Part shown: positions 29,291 to 37,539 of the stretch, in pieces | Numbering within the stretch: position 1 is the first letter of the stretch | Layout: each line of letters starts with the position of its first letter | From: Trichomonas vaginalis G3 | Taxonomy: Eukaryota; Parabasalia; Trichomonadida; Trichomonadidae | Assembly: GCF_026262505.1 (NCBI RefSeq) | Contig: NC_067205.1 | Coordinates: 7,440,001 to 7,504,000 of the forward strand | Direction of reading: 5' to 3' | Length of the DNA: 64,000 nucleotides | Made by a program: the position numbers and the translations under genes | Notes under the pieces: generated by a model | Database searches by the model: none | What the model was told of the DNA's origin: nothing | The model's input: only the letters and a program-made list of their open reading frames with translations

Positions 29291-29809
29291 ATGACAATAT
29301 TGTTTGTCGTTCGTGAGTCAACATTTGATGTTGGTTCAATTGGAACATTAACGGCACCAGCTAAGATGGATTTGCTTCTCATTTCATATAGAATAAAAAC
29401 CTTTTATATGTATGAAATGAACAATATACTCGACAAGGGTTTGAATGTAAAGCTAACGAATGAAAATATTGTTGAATTCACTGAGACAGGAGCTGTGTAT
29501 AAAGATGTAGAACTACTGAACAAAAGAGCTAAGGGAAGAAGCAGGAATATGAACAAAGGGTGGAAGCCTATAAAAATTTATGTCAATGATGGCTCAGGAG
29601 GTTCAAACATAAAGTATGCAGAAAGTTATAGAGTTTATGCTCTCAAAGGTGAAAAGCCTTCATTTAAGAACAGCTATTCTAACGCATATCCTCAAAAGCT
29701 AACGGATGGGGAAGTGGATGATATGAATGACAGCAAAAATATTAACAGAAATGGCGACAGAGATGCATGGAATTTGTTTACCATCAGTCAATTGAAGGTT
29801 AAACTTTAA
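29291..29809 (+). CDS. 172-codon protein of B, unknown
   Basis: The frame is open; the likely start is an internal ATG (29366 or 29417), since the first 25 residues look non-conserved. Middle is basic (NKRAKGRSRNMNKGWKPIKI) followed by a Gly/Ser loop and SYRVYALKGEKPSF. Could be a small DNA- or capsid-binding protein. The adenovirus-type protease expected in Polintons was looked for here, but no convincing His/Cys signature is visible. Convergent with the ATPase, overlapping by 4 bp. Confidence 0.4.
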   Translation: MTILFVVRESTFDVGSIGTLTAPAKMDLLLISYRIKTFYMYEMNNILDKGLNVKLTNENIVEFTETGAVYKDVELLNKRAKGRSRNMNKGWKPIKIYVNDGSGGSNIKYAESYRVYALKGEKPSFKNSYSNAYPQKLTDGEVDDMNDSKNINRNGDRDAWNLFTISQLKVKL

Positions 29810-30693
29810 AACAATGTTGGTCGTTCCCATGGAATATTTTTGACTTTAATGGTATTAGTCATGATATGAATCTCAAGGTATGAACGAGGAGAGATGAGAG
29901 ACTTATATGCTTCCCAAATTTCTTCAAAAGGTAATGTTATACCTGACTGTTTCCAAATGAGTTCAATATCATAACGTGAGAAACCTTGAAAGATAACGAA
30001 GTCAGTTATGAGACGTTTTATGTTTAAAGCAAGAAAACGCCATGTTTGCATAAGTATTGCTACAGTTAAATGGTAATGTCTGACTTTAGTTATGATGTTA
30101 GCTAATGGTGAGTCTGGTTTTGACACTAAACCTTTTCCGGCGAAGTCGTCACAAACGAGCAGAGTGTTTGAAGGATACTTTTTGAAGGGGTATTTTGAAA
30201 GTTTTGATAGAATGTAGTTTGTAAGTCGTTTCATATCGTAAACTCCTGAGTACTGACGTAAGTGGTGTTTGTCAATAATTCTTTCCATCTCCTCAGAAGT
30301 CTTTTGCATTCCTGACTGTATGAACTCTACGATGGCATAATATTTCCTCTTACGTCGAATGTAACGTTGAAGAAATTCAATGAGTTCACTGTCTGGAACT
30401 TTAACGACAGAGGCTTGAACTTTTGACATAAATGTTTTCGCTGTTGAGTCCATAGAGTCTGAAGTTGCTGATATAATGATTTGGTCATAGTAAGAGTCGT
30501 TTCCTAAACGCTCTGTTATGAGTATATGACGAATGAGGTTAAATGTCTTACCTGAACCCATCTTTCCACAATAGAAATACACACCATTTGAACAGAATTC
30601 ATAATCTTTGCTGAAAGGAAGAATAAGAGAAGAGTTAAGTTTGTCTGTAGTTTCATTCATGTCTTCATCTACATCATGTATTAAATGCTTCAT
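29806..30693 (-). CDS. Genome-packaging ATPase of B (A32/FtsK-HerA type)
   Basis: 295 codons, intact. Walker A YFYCGKMGSGKTFNLIRH (about residues 40-55); Walker B TLLVCDDFAGKGL (about 185); arginine/sensor region VRHYHLTVAILMQTWRFLALNIKRLI. Matches the poxvirus A32-like packaging ATPases carried by all Polintons. Same order as in C's intact copy. Its ATG faces that of the minor capsid gene over only 16 bp, so the two virion genes share a promoter region. Confidence 0.88.
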   Translation of the reverse strand: MKHLIHDVDEDMNETTDKLNSSLILPFSKDYEFCSNGVYFYCGKMGSGKTFNLIRHILITERLGNDSYYDQIIISATSDSMDSTAKTFMSKVQASVVKVPDSELIEFLQRYIRRKRKYYAIVEFIQSGMQKTSEEMERIIDKHHLRQYSGVYDMKRLTNYILSKLSKYPFKKYPSNTLLVCDDFAGKGLVSKPDSPLANIITKVRHYHLTVAILMQTWRFLALNIKRLITDFVIFQGFSRYDIELIWKQSGITLPFEEIWEAYKSLISPRSYLEIHIMTNTIKVKNIPWERPTLF

Positions 30694-30709
30694 TTTATCT
30701 CCATTAAAA
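30694..30709. promoter_or_regulatory. 16-bp bidirectional start region (B)
   Basis: TTTATCTCCATTAAAA separates the ATGs of the ATPase (minus) and the minor capsid candidate (plus). Close in form to the 18-bp spacers at 6240-6257 and 55856-55873. Confidence 0.6.
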
Positions 30710-31594
30710 ATGCAAGTCAGAAATATTCAGAACATAGCACCGAGTCTAACTGACAAGAGTATAAAGATATACTATGAACACGTTATGATGAAACCAACCA
30801 AAATTCAAGAAAGTCAGTATACTTATGAATATCCAAGACACTGGGTAGAGTATGTAGGAGGTGAGAAAGCTATTGAAATCAGACAGGTTCGAAGTATTCC
30901 AGCAGGAAGAACAATATTATTGAAGAACTTTAATGTTAGTAGTAGATATAATGATGAAACAAAGAAGCAAGATAGTTTCCCTGTTGCTGTGTATGTGAAC
31001 CTAGACACAGGAGATGACATGAAAGTTTTTAACACAAAGCTTCAAACGGTAGTGAGAGAACAACTGACTGCGGAAGGGCATCCATTACCTTCAGAAGTTA
31101 CCATAGCATATAATTTTGAAACAAATGCAATAGATTTTAAAGTCATCTCTGCAAAGAAGTCAGGTTTTACATTTAATGAAGCAGATGTATATTCGAATGA
31201 AAACTTCAAAGCTATTGCATGGTTAGATAATGACGATTGCTTTAAGAAAATATTTAAATACAGTGACTCAACGATGTCAATAGATGACCTTCGTGGAATG
31301 TTACCATCGACGTTTACAGTAGAAGGTTCAGCAGGATTGCTTACAAGATTGTCAATTGGTGGTATTTGGTCTCGTGAGAACATTGTTATAAAATCCAGTA
31401 TAAGTGAATTTGCTGAAGAATCTATATTATGTCTTTCAAACTATATGTATTCGCCGCCAAAGCATTATAGTATAACAAACTTTGTCAGTAAGTTTAACAT
31501 AAGACTTGTCGAACCTTCTTCAATGAAAGATGTTGTGCTACCTAAAGATGGAAAGGATGGACTCATTATTGAGATGATTTTAATAGCATATTAA
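30710..31594 (+). CDS. Minor capsid candidate, FP-W family, long copy of B
   Basis: 294 codons from the ATG at 30710, chosen because it abuts the divergent spacer; a longer upstream frame overlaps the ATPase. TYEYPRHWVEYVGGEKAIEI near residue 45 is the family signature (Y-P-x-x-W...KAI-x-x-R). Beta-rich throughout; ends DGLIIEMILIAY, like LELSFIYNY in C. B also has a shorter member at 15176-16034. Minor capsid/penton role inferred from virion-gene neighbours. Confidence 0.6.
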   Translation: MQVRNIQNIAPSLTDKSIKIYYEHVMMKPTKIQESQYTYEYPRHWVEYVGGEKAIEIRQVRSIPAGRTILLKNFNVSSRYNDETKKQDSFPVAVYVNLDTGDDMKVFNTKLQTVVREQLTAEGHPLPSEVTIAYNFETNAIDFKVISAKKSGFTFNEADVYSNENFKAIAWLDNDDCFKKIFKYSDSTMSIDDLRGMLPSTFTVEGSAGLLTRLSIGGIWSRENIVIKSSISEFAEESILCLSNYMYSPPKHYSITNFVSKFNIRLVEPSSMKDVVLPKDGKDGLIIEMILIAY

Positions 31595-31753
31595 ATGAGC
31601 TTGTTCTTGAAGGTCATTCATGATGAAATAACTGTTGTAGAAGATGTTAGCAATTGTTCAGACATTTTGAAGCGTATAGATGATATAAGAAATAAGTTAG
31701 ATAGACCGCAAAGCGGTGAGGGCGAAGCCCGTGAGAACGTTATGTTTCATTGA
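31595..31753 (+). CDS. 52-codon protein with palindromic insert, B
   Basis: ATG directly after the previous stop (TTAAATG). SLFLKVIHDEITVVEDVSNC, a short helix, then RPQSGEGEARE encoded by a double GC palindrome (CCGCAAAGCGG and GGGCGAAGCCC). Such KPQ/RPQ-G-E segments also occur inside the A protein at 1205-1477 and the PolB region near 19750. Too short for function prediction. Confidence 0.45.
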   Translation: MSLFLKVIHDEITVVEDVSNCSDILKRIDDIRNKLDRPQSGEGEARENVMFH

Positions 31754-31818
31754 CTTTCTCCAGTAACGAGAACTTTTATGAGATAATATTGAAGAGAGAT
31801 GATTTTAATATGGTGTAA

Positions 31819-32346
31819 ATGGTAGCTTGGGCAGCTTTAGGCGCAATGGGAACAAAAGCATTAGCATTTGGAGCAAAAGCACTTGGAGCTTATGACGCAG
31901 TAAATAAAATGAGTGGAGGAAGGGTTTCGAAGACATTAGATGCAAATAAAGGGAAGATTGGAGGCTGGGTTGCAAAGAAGTTAAGATTAAATAAAATAGG
32001 GCTCATAAATAAAGCATCCAATTTGGTTGCGACTGAGTCAGAAAATGCTTTAGGAAAGGACGATGAGTTTGCAAAACACGCAAAAGACTTTAATGACCAG
32101 ATGAAAGGTGAAACAATGCATTTAAATAGAGTCGATGGAACTAAAGAAAATGTTTCTTCTCCACCAGTAGTTCTTCCGTATGGTCCCTATGGAATGTATG
32201 GAAACCCTTACGAAAGACCATTTGACCCATTGACTGGTGGAAGTAACTGGTATCATTACGGCCGAAGAAGAAAGACAGTCAAGTTGGAGACAGACGTGAA
32301 GAAAGCAACTAAAAAGAAACCAAGGAAGAGAGTTATAAAGCAATGA
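31819..32346 (+). CDS. Basic Gly/Ala-rich virion-type protein of B
   Basis: 175 codons, intact. N-terminus WAALGAMGTKALAFGAKALGAYDAV is a hydrophobic Gly/Ala amphipathic helix, as in pVI-like proteins. Middle aromatic/Pro loop (LPYGPYGMYGNPYERPFDPLTG), very basic C-terminus (KKATKKKPRKRVIKQ). The stop lies inside the right TIR. Likely an internal virion protein binding DNA and/or membrane (inference). Confidence 0.5.
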   Translation: MVAWAALGAMGTKALAFGAKALGAYDAVNKMSGGRVSKTLDANKGKIGGWVAKKLRLNKIGLINKASNLVATESENALGKDDEFAKHAKDFNDQMKGETMHLNRVDGTKENVSSPPVVLPYGPYGMYGNPYERPFDPLTGGSNWYHYGRRRKTVKLETDVKKATKKKPRKRVIKQ

Positions 32347-32350
32347 ATTC

Positions 32351-32459
32351 AACAGGGTGAAAAAGAGGTGAAAAAACAGGGTGAAAAAACAGGTGAATTC
32401 AACAGGGTGAAAAAACAGGTGAAAAAAGAGGTGAGATCTCACCACTTCACCTAAATTTA
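32351..32459. repeat. Expanded GGTGAAAAA array and palindrome in right TIR of B
   Basis: Six GGTGAAAAA-type words, interrupted by GAATTCAACA, lead into GGTGAGATCTCACC and then ACTTCACCTAAATTTATTTTTG. The left TIR has fewer words, accounting for the TIR length difference. Confidence 0.8.
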
Positions 32460-32550
32460 TTTTTGTGCTATGTTTTCATACGTGTGGGAGTGGTGATATC
32501 ATTAATTTTTTATTTTATTTTTATTTTATTTTTATTTTATTTTTATATAA

Positions 32551-32871
32551 ATGACGAAAACTATTGAGATAACAAACTACAACGGTCATGAGTTCAAGAA
32601 TTTGTTCTTCGTTCCTCGTGAAAATACATTCTATCAGATACGAGGGAGAAAGGGTAAAGTTAGTTTGAGCGTTTATGACTACAAGCATAATGGAAAGTTT
32701 ATACAAGCATACGATACAAACGGTAAGCGTGTTTCATTAGCTTTGTCAAAACTTACAGGTATAAACTATGACAGTGATTTTGACCTATATGAAGAAGAAA
32801 GTGAGTCAGAAGATTATGAGCTGTTATATGAAGCACAGCAATGGGAGGAGTTGCAATACTTTTGTAAGTGA
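32551..32871 (+). CDS. 106-codon TIR-encoded protein, right copy
   Basis: Same protein, residue for residue, as at 11572-11892, in the right TIR and opposite orientation, with the same AAAATAAA-rich upstream. Both copies point outwards, towards the element ends. Confidence 0.65.
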   Translation: MTKTIEITNYNGHEFKNLFFVPRENTFYQIRGRKGKVSLSVYDYKHNGKFIQAYDTNGKRVSLALSKLTGINYDSDFDLYEEESESEDYELLYEAQQWEELQYFCK

Positions 32872-33107
32872 GAACGTTTATTTTTTTACATTAGTGAAGT
32901 CGTTTGTGAAAACATTAGTGAGGTGAAGTGGTTGGTGAAAACGTTAGTGAGGTGAAGTGGTTGGTGGCTTTGTAAATATTTAAGGTTAAGTTAGTGTTGT
33001 TGTTTGTGTTGTAAAATATACGTTAACGGTTTCGTAAAGTGTCAAATTCACATATAATGGGTAAGGTGGAACGCAGTGCCGCCGTACCCATGATATGTAT
33101 ACTAACT

Positions 33108-33112
33108 GCAAT
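33108..33112. repeat. Target-site duplication of B, right copy
   Basis: GCAAT immediately after the right TIR of B, matching 11331-11335. Confidence 0.85.
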
Positions 33113-33193
33113 GGGTTTAATAATCTTTTTATGAACCCAACCCACAGCTTTCTTAATTCCATCCCATAATTTTTTAAAGAATCCTGCCGCCAT
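33113..33193 (-). CDS. N-terminal part of the A virion-type gene cut by element B
   Basis: ATG at 33191-33193; MAAGFFKKLWDGIKKAVGWV amphipathic cationic start, nearly the same as the paralogue at 10935-11150. The sequence runs into the right end of B; the remainder lies at 11180-11335. Shows the insertion point of B in A. Confidence 0.65.
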
Positions 33194-33260
33194 TTCTGAT
33201 TTAATATTAATTAAAAAAATATATTTCATCACTTATATTCTAATTTTTATTTAATGATAA

Positions 33261-33629
33261 ATGAAACCGATTTTAAAAATAAATGAAACAGAGGAGGAAG
33301 AAATAAATGAAGGTGAAAATGTTCAACAAAAAATAAACGTTGTTAAACCAATTACTGAAATAAAAATTTTTTCATCTGTTGAAGAATTTAATGACTATTA
33401 TGCTAATAATAAAAAATTATTTGAAGAATTGACAACATGTAAATTGAATAAAATGTTTAAAGTTGATGGATTCAAAATTTCAAAAATAAAGGGGGTGGTT
33501 AGTTTGAAATCTATTCCTCAATCAAGAATCACCTCATTAATGAAAATTGATGATTTAACAAAAAGAATAGAAGAGATTGAAGAAAGAATGAATCAAATAA
33601 TTGATTTCATAAATTCAAATAATCATTAG
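33261..33629 (+). CDS. 122-codon acidic/coiled-coil protein of A, unknown
   Basis: Intact. Glu/Asn-rich start (NETEEEEINEGENVQQKINV), central FNDYYANNKKLFEELTTCKLNKMFK with FKISKIKGVVSLKSI strands, and a C-terminal coiled coil (DDLTKRIEEIEERMNQIIDF). ATG follows TTTTTATTTAATGATAA. Lies between the B and C insertions. Function not recognised. Confidence 0.55.
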   Translation: MKPILKINETEEEEINEGENVQQKINVVKPITEIKIFSSVEEFNDYYANNKKLFEELTTCKLNKMFKVDGFKISKIKGVVSLKSIPQSRITSLMKIDDLTKRIEEIEERMNQIIDFINSNNH

Positions 33630-33704
33630 TTTCTTAAATAATATATCCTTTATTTCCTCGTTTGTGAATCCTAATGTTTTCACGTCGTTAGTTTTGACGC
33701 TCAT
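33615..33704 (-). CDS. Possible 29-codon gene of A
   Basis: SVKTNDVKTLGFTNEEIKDI after an ATG with the usual TTTTTTTATTTTGTATGAA leader. It overlaps the end of the 122-codon gene by 15 bp. The strong leader is the only support. Confidence 0.3.
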   Translation of the reverse strand: MSVKTNDVKTLGFTNEEIKDILFKKLMII

Positions 33705-33850
33705 TTCATACAAAATAAAAAAATAAAATAATAAACATAACTAAGTTTTAATTTTTCGTAAGACATGAATTTTTAAAGTTTATTTTTTAAAAATTTTTTT
33801 ATTTTTTATTTCATTATGGTGGTGAATCTTTTATTCATGAAAATAATTAT

Positions 33851-33855
33851 TTCTA
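33851..33855. repeat. Likely target-site duplication of C, left copy
   Basis: TTTCT directly before the A-run at the left end; the same word follows the T-run at 58553-58557. A homopolymer adjoins both copies, so a one- or two-base shift is possible. Confidence 0.6.
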
Positions 33856-33969
33856 AAAAAAAAGGTAGTGGGGCTTCCAGGCGCGTTGCGCCCTCTAGCC
33901 CTGAAGATGTTTAGTATAAATGAAGTTTTTTATTCGGAGGGCTTCCAGGCGCGTTGCGCCCTCTAGCCC
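33856..33969 (+). repeat. Left terminal repeat of element C (67-bp units)
   Basis: An A-run and GGTAGTGGGG lead into about 1.4 copies of a 67-bp unit (starts near 33875 and 33942). Each unit contains a palindrome GGCGCGTTGCGCC. The inverted partner is 58384-58552. There is no gene inside. Confidence 0.85.
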
Positions 33970-34266
33970 ATAAGAAATTTTTCCCAAGACCCAAGAGGAG
34001 GACCGAACCCCAGCCGACCAGCCATTGACTTTTTTGTAGAGCACTCAAAATAGTATAACTTTGTCCGGACAAGTAAGGGTCTATCGTCGCTACAGGAAAA
34101 GTTACAGGCGTTCCAAGGAAGTATACTTTGAGAAGCCTTTCCCCCTTATAGAATGAGATAGGACGGTTATTTTACAAAACTGACAACACTTTGACCGAGC
34201 AGTTTTTTGAGCTGAACAAAAAGTGTCATATAAACATCTGTCAAAAACCGCTTTTTAACTTCACTT
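33970..34266. other. Noncoding left end of element C
   Basis: About 300 bp between the terminal repeat and the first gene. Less AT-rich than its surroundings, no open frame of note and no counterpart at the right end of C. It may hold the promoter of the first gene; no other structure seen. Confidence 0.5.
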
Positions 34267-34269
34267 AAA

Positions 34270-34836
34270 ATGCCACGTAAGCTACGTAAGAATATACGTA
34301 AGAGGAAGCGAGCATTGAAACATCCAATAGTAAAACTGACACCACAACAACAGTTGCAACAACAAATGATGAATGACCCCACTATGTTGCAACAAATGTC
34401 AAGCAACCCTATGCTTTTAAACCGAGTTATTGGTGCACAGAGTGGAGGTTTAAGAGCGGCACTTTTAGCGAAAATGGCAGGCTATGGTGGAGCTGCAGAC
34501 GGAACAGCATATAACCCTCAAAGTCAAATGAATTTGAGTTCACTCAAAAATCAAATAGCAGATGTCAAAAAGTCAAACATAGACATACAGAAACAAATAA
34601 GTGAAAACGAAAAGAAACTAGAATATGACAGACACACAAAGAAACTCAATGAGTTAAACGTAGAGAAAAAGAAGAAAGAAGAACAACTGAAAGAACTAAG
34701 TACAGAGGAATATGCGAAAAAAGTGTCAGAAAAAGCAGCAGAAGTAGCAAAAATGGAACAAGATGTTATAAATTTGAAAAACCATACTACTCAATATAAA
34801 GTACTGAAAGATGAAGAGATAAAAAAAAAGCCCTGA
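34270..34836 (+). CDS. Basic Gln/coiled-coil virion-type protein of C
   Basis: 188 codons. Very basic start (PRKLRKNIRKRKRALKHP), Gln/Met/Leu-rich stretch (QQQLQQQMMNDPTMLQQM), Gly/Ala patch, then a long coiled coil (residues 85-188). Followed after 8 bp by the 626-codon gene, with which it shares composition, so the two may act together or may once have been one gene. Arg-rich N-terminus suggests DNA condensation (inference). Confidence 0.5.
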   Translation: MPRKLRKNIRKRKRALKHPIVKLTPQQQLQQQMMNDPTMLQQMSSNPMLLNRVIGAQSGGLRAALLAKMAGYGGAADGTAYNPQSQMNLSSLKNQIADVKKSNIDIQKQISENEKKLEYDRHTKKLNELNVEKKKKEEQLKELSTEEYAKKVSEKAAEVAKMEQDVINLKNHTTQYKVLKDEEIKKKP

Positions 34837-34844
34837 AGACATAT

Positions 34845-36725
34845 ATGGATAGCGATGAGTATAAAAAAGAAGTTGAAGCAAATGTAAAGGCAGAAAAACT
34901 TTTACAGTTGCAAAACCAAACCGTACAGTATGAAAACTTAGCACAAGAAAGTAAAAATAACGACGCAGCCATGCAAAAGGCAATGAAAAGCGCAGAATAT
35001 ATAAAAGCTAATAATGACTGGTTAGATGCCCAAGCCAACGCTAAAGCAGCCCAGCTTATAGGGTCAATAAGGACAAAAATACAAGCGGATGAAGACAGTT
35101 CAAATGAAGCTTTAACAAATGCTGACTTTAAGAACGCCTTCGAAGCTCTTCATAGTAAGGTGAAACTAGTGAACGACTTCTCATCTGGAAAGAAACTGAA
35201 GTCTGAAGGTTTCGACAAAGAGTTAAGAGAAGTAGCACAAAATATGACGAAAATAACAGATACAGCAACGAGACAGGCAGTTCAAAGTGCCTATGACGCC
35301 GTTAGAGCAACTGTTGTGAAAAGTCAAGAAAAAGAGTTACAACAGACCAAAACAGACCTAGTAAATGCTTTCTTAAAAACGAAAAGTCAGGTAGGACATT
35401 ATGCTGCAGATGGAATATATGTGCCAGCTGGTGGAACTTATATACCACCAAACCCTCCAAGAGAAGCACCTGCACCAGGACTACCTAAAACATTTACATC
35501 GTCACATGGACACAGACACAGGCATGCACCAAAACCAACACAACAACCAACAGTTCAAAATCCAGCACAACAACAACAACAACCAACACAACAACCAACA
35601 GTTCAAAATCCAGCACAACAACAACAACCAGCACAACAACCACCTCCACAACCAGCACAGCAACCAACAGTTCAAAACCCTGCACAACAACAACCACAAA
35701 CAGAGCAAGGACATAAAAGAAGTAGAGAACAAGGAAACCAAGAATTCTTAAAAATGCTTAAGGAAGATTATGGTTACCCAGATACTCTTGACTTTAGTGA
35801 CAGATATAAAGAAGCTATTAGAAAGTTCAAGGAAGGAAATACTGACCCGAACCTATTTAGCTTTATGGCTCAGCACCAAATGGGATATAATTTCAAACCT
35901 GGAAAATACAAGCTCGCTAAGGGATATGATTTAATAGCATATCATCCAAATGACATGGATGAATTTACTCCGAAATATTTGGTGTCAGAGCTAAATGATA
36001 ATTCAACTCTCTTCATGAAACGCGTAAAAAATAGAGACGGAACGAAAGAAGAAAGGTTTATGAGTCCGGATGACTTAGATAGGGAACTTGTTGAAAACGG
36101 TCTCGGAATATATGATATGCCAGCAGATGAGGTACAAGAAACTCCACAGGAAGAAGTTCAGATACAACCAGACATGGATGAAATAGTTCAGCAACAAAAG
36201 CTAGAAGAGCCTGAAGGAAACGAACAAGTCCCTCCTTTGGAAACTAACTTCACAGAACTAGATGAAGATTTGGAACAGCCGAAAAATCTTGACCCTCAAC
36301 AAGAGTATGAGGTGAATATGGAATCTTTCCAAGAGTCTAAGAAAAATTCAGCTGACATAGTAGAAGAATATCGAAAAATGTTTGCCGACATACAAAAGAC
36401 TCCAACATCAGATGAAAATATTCAGCATAGAATGGAAGTACTGAAAGAAAATGTACGCAAATACAACAATCCTTTTTACTTACGACCATATAACGTTCAA
36501 TCTTTGGCTGAACTCGGTGAAAATAAAAGGTTAAATTTCAACAAAACATATAGAAATGAAACATTGTTTAAAGTTCATTCAGAACCTAACCAATATGGAA
36601 ACAAACCTACTTTTGTTTCTGCAGACTATGGAACTACAATGAGATGGGGTCATAAAGCTAATCCGGATAGGTGGTTCATAAACTTACAACCACAATTCCA
36701 AGAAGTTGTAGACGCAATGGAATGA
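34845..36725 (+). CDS. Large coiled-coil and PQ-repeat protein of C
   Basis: 626 codons, open throughout. Residues 1-190: coiled coil. About 190-290: Pro/Gln tandem repeat (PTQQPTVQNPAQQQ units of about 17 residues). After that an acidic, Gln/Glu-rich region and a compact end (RPYNVQSLAELGENKRLNFN, NPDRWFINLQPQFQEVVDAM). No known family seen. First in the capsid half of C; a scaffold or tegument-like role is only a guess. Repeat shadows give many false ORFs on the other strand. Confidence 0.55.
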   Translation: MDSDEYKKEVEANVKAEKLLQLQNQTVQYENLAQESKNNDAAMQKAMKSAEYIKANNDWLDAQANAKAAQLIGSIRTKIQADEDSSNEALTNADFKNAFEALHSKVKLVNDFSSGKKLKSEGFDKELREVAQNMTKITDTATRQAVQSAYDAVRATVVKSQEKELQQTKTDLVNAFLKTKSQVGHYAADGIYVPAGGTYIPPNPPREAPAPGLPKTFTSSHGHRHRHAPKPTQQPTVQNPAQQQQQPTQQPTVQNPAQQQQPAQQPPPQPAQQPTVQNPAQQQPQTEQGHKRSREQGNQEFLKMLKEDYGYPDTLDFSDRYKEAIRKFKEGNTDPNLFSFMAQHQMGYNFKPGKYKLAKGYDLIAYHPNDMDEFTPKYLVSELNDNSTLFMKRVKNRDGTKEERFMSPDDLDRELVENGLGIYDMPADEVQETPQEEVQIQPDMDEIVQQQKLEEPEGNEQVPPLETNFTELDEDLEQPKNLDPQQEYEVNMESFQESKKNSADIVEEYRKMFADIQKTPTSDENIQHRMEVLKENVRKYNNPFYLRPYNVQSLAELGENKRLNFNKTYRNETLFKVHSEPNQYGNKPTFVSADYGTTMRWGHKANPDRWFINLQPQFQEVVDAME

Positions 36726-36765
36726 ATGGTGAACCAGATAAGCTGGTATTTTCAGCGCGGCTTTA

Positions 36766-37498
36766 ATGCCATTGAAAGATATGAAAGATGCAGATATTTT
36801 GGACCAGTATGAAATGAACATGGCTGATGGAAATATAACACCTGACGTTCTAAACATTTATCTCAAAGAACTACACAGAACCATAAAGATGGTATATTTG
36901 GTGAAGAGTTTAGAAAGAAAGTTAGGGAGAGAGAAGGAAGAGAACCTATTGTACATGACTTGCAAACGAAAGTTTACAAAATGTCATAAAAACTTACTTT
37001 GCAGACAATGAACCGAGAAGGGATGAATATTTAAGAAAACTCAAATGGACAGTACCAAATGAAATGTTAGTATTGAAAAACATGTTCCTTGACAAAATAA
37101 AACCAACTACAGAAATAAATGACGCAAGACTGAAACATTGGGTAGAAGCTTTCCCATTCACAAAGGATATTATTGGTAACATGGAAAGAAAACCAGAATG
37201 GCTACAAAAACATATATTTGGAAACGAGCTTATTCCATATGGACAAGCTCTGTTTGAAGAGCTTGAACCGGAAACTCAGGAAAGAGTCATGCAAACAATA
37301 CGCGAAGACTCAAATACAAACTATGACAAAATCTTTCTAGGATATAGGTTACCTGAGATGGGCGACCAGAGCCCAAAGGCAAAAAGGACATGGGAAATTT
37401 ACAACATACTAGGTGAACATGAGGCAAAGATGCAACAACTTGAAGCAGAGGGCAAGTTACCAAAAGCGACACCAAAGAAGAAGAGTAGAACAAAGTGA
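36766..37498 (+). CDS. Unknown protein of C upstream of capsid, broken
   Basis: Mostly helical, charged (KDMKDADILDQYEMNMADGN, HWVEAFPFTKDIIGNMERKP) and basic at the end (TPKKKSRTK). About one break. It lies between the 626-codon gene and the capsid gene on the same strand. No family recognised. Confidence 0.45.
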
Positions 37499-37539
37499 AA
37501 GTAGTGAAGAAGTAACTTCATCTAGTGAAAGTAGGGCAA

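Larger units (their letters stand above)
11336..33107. mobile_element. Element B: full-length Polinton/Maverick nested in A
   Basis: Virus-like element (fossil) of 21.8 kb with both ends visible. The TIRs begin AGTTAGTATAC and run about 724 bp (left) and 786 bp (right). GCAAT flanks it directly on both sides, fitting the 5-6 bp duplications known for Mavericks. Each TIR carries the same 106-codon ORF with identical protein, so the ends are young or homogenised. Parts: capsid, minor capsid candidates, PolB, KilA-N/Bro, T5orf172-like, integrase with chromo-like tail, fibre, ATPase. Roughly ten or more breaks in all, so the structure is whole but the element is not. Confidence 0.93.
32322..33107 (-). 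repeat. Right terminal inverted repeat of element B
   Basis: Inverted partner of 11336-12059. It is about 60 bp longer because the GGTGAAAAA-type tandem repeats beside the palindrome are expanded here (32357-32440). It supplies the last codons and stop of the 175-codon gene and carries the second copy of the 106-codon ORF. Confidence 0.93.

Noticed and set aside
29291-29809. Adenovirus-type cysteine protease of B
   Set aside because: The expected gene was looked for here and at 39150-39569, but neither shows a convincing catalytic pattern; left as unknown.
33868-33868. Left end of C at the AG of AGTGGGG, as in canonical Mavericks
   Set aside because: Similarity between the two ends continues outward through the A-run, and the direct TTTCT pair lies beyond it, so the outer boundary was preferred; a shift remains possible.
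35401-35751. ORFs rich in His/Asn/Gln or, antisense, Val/Leu/Trp
   Set aside because: Off-frame reads of the PQ repeat in the 626-codon gene.
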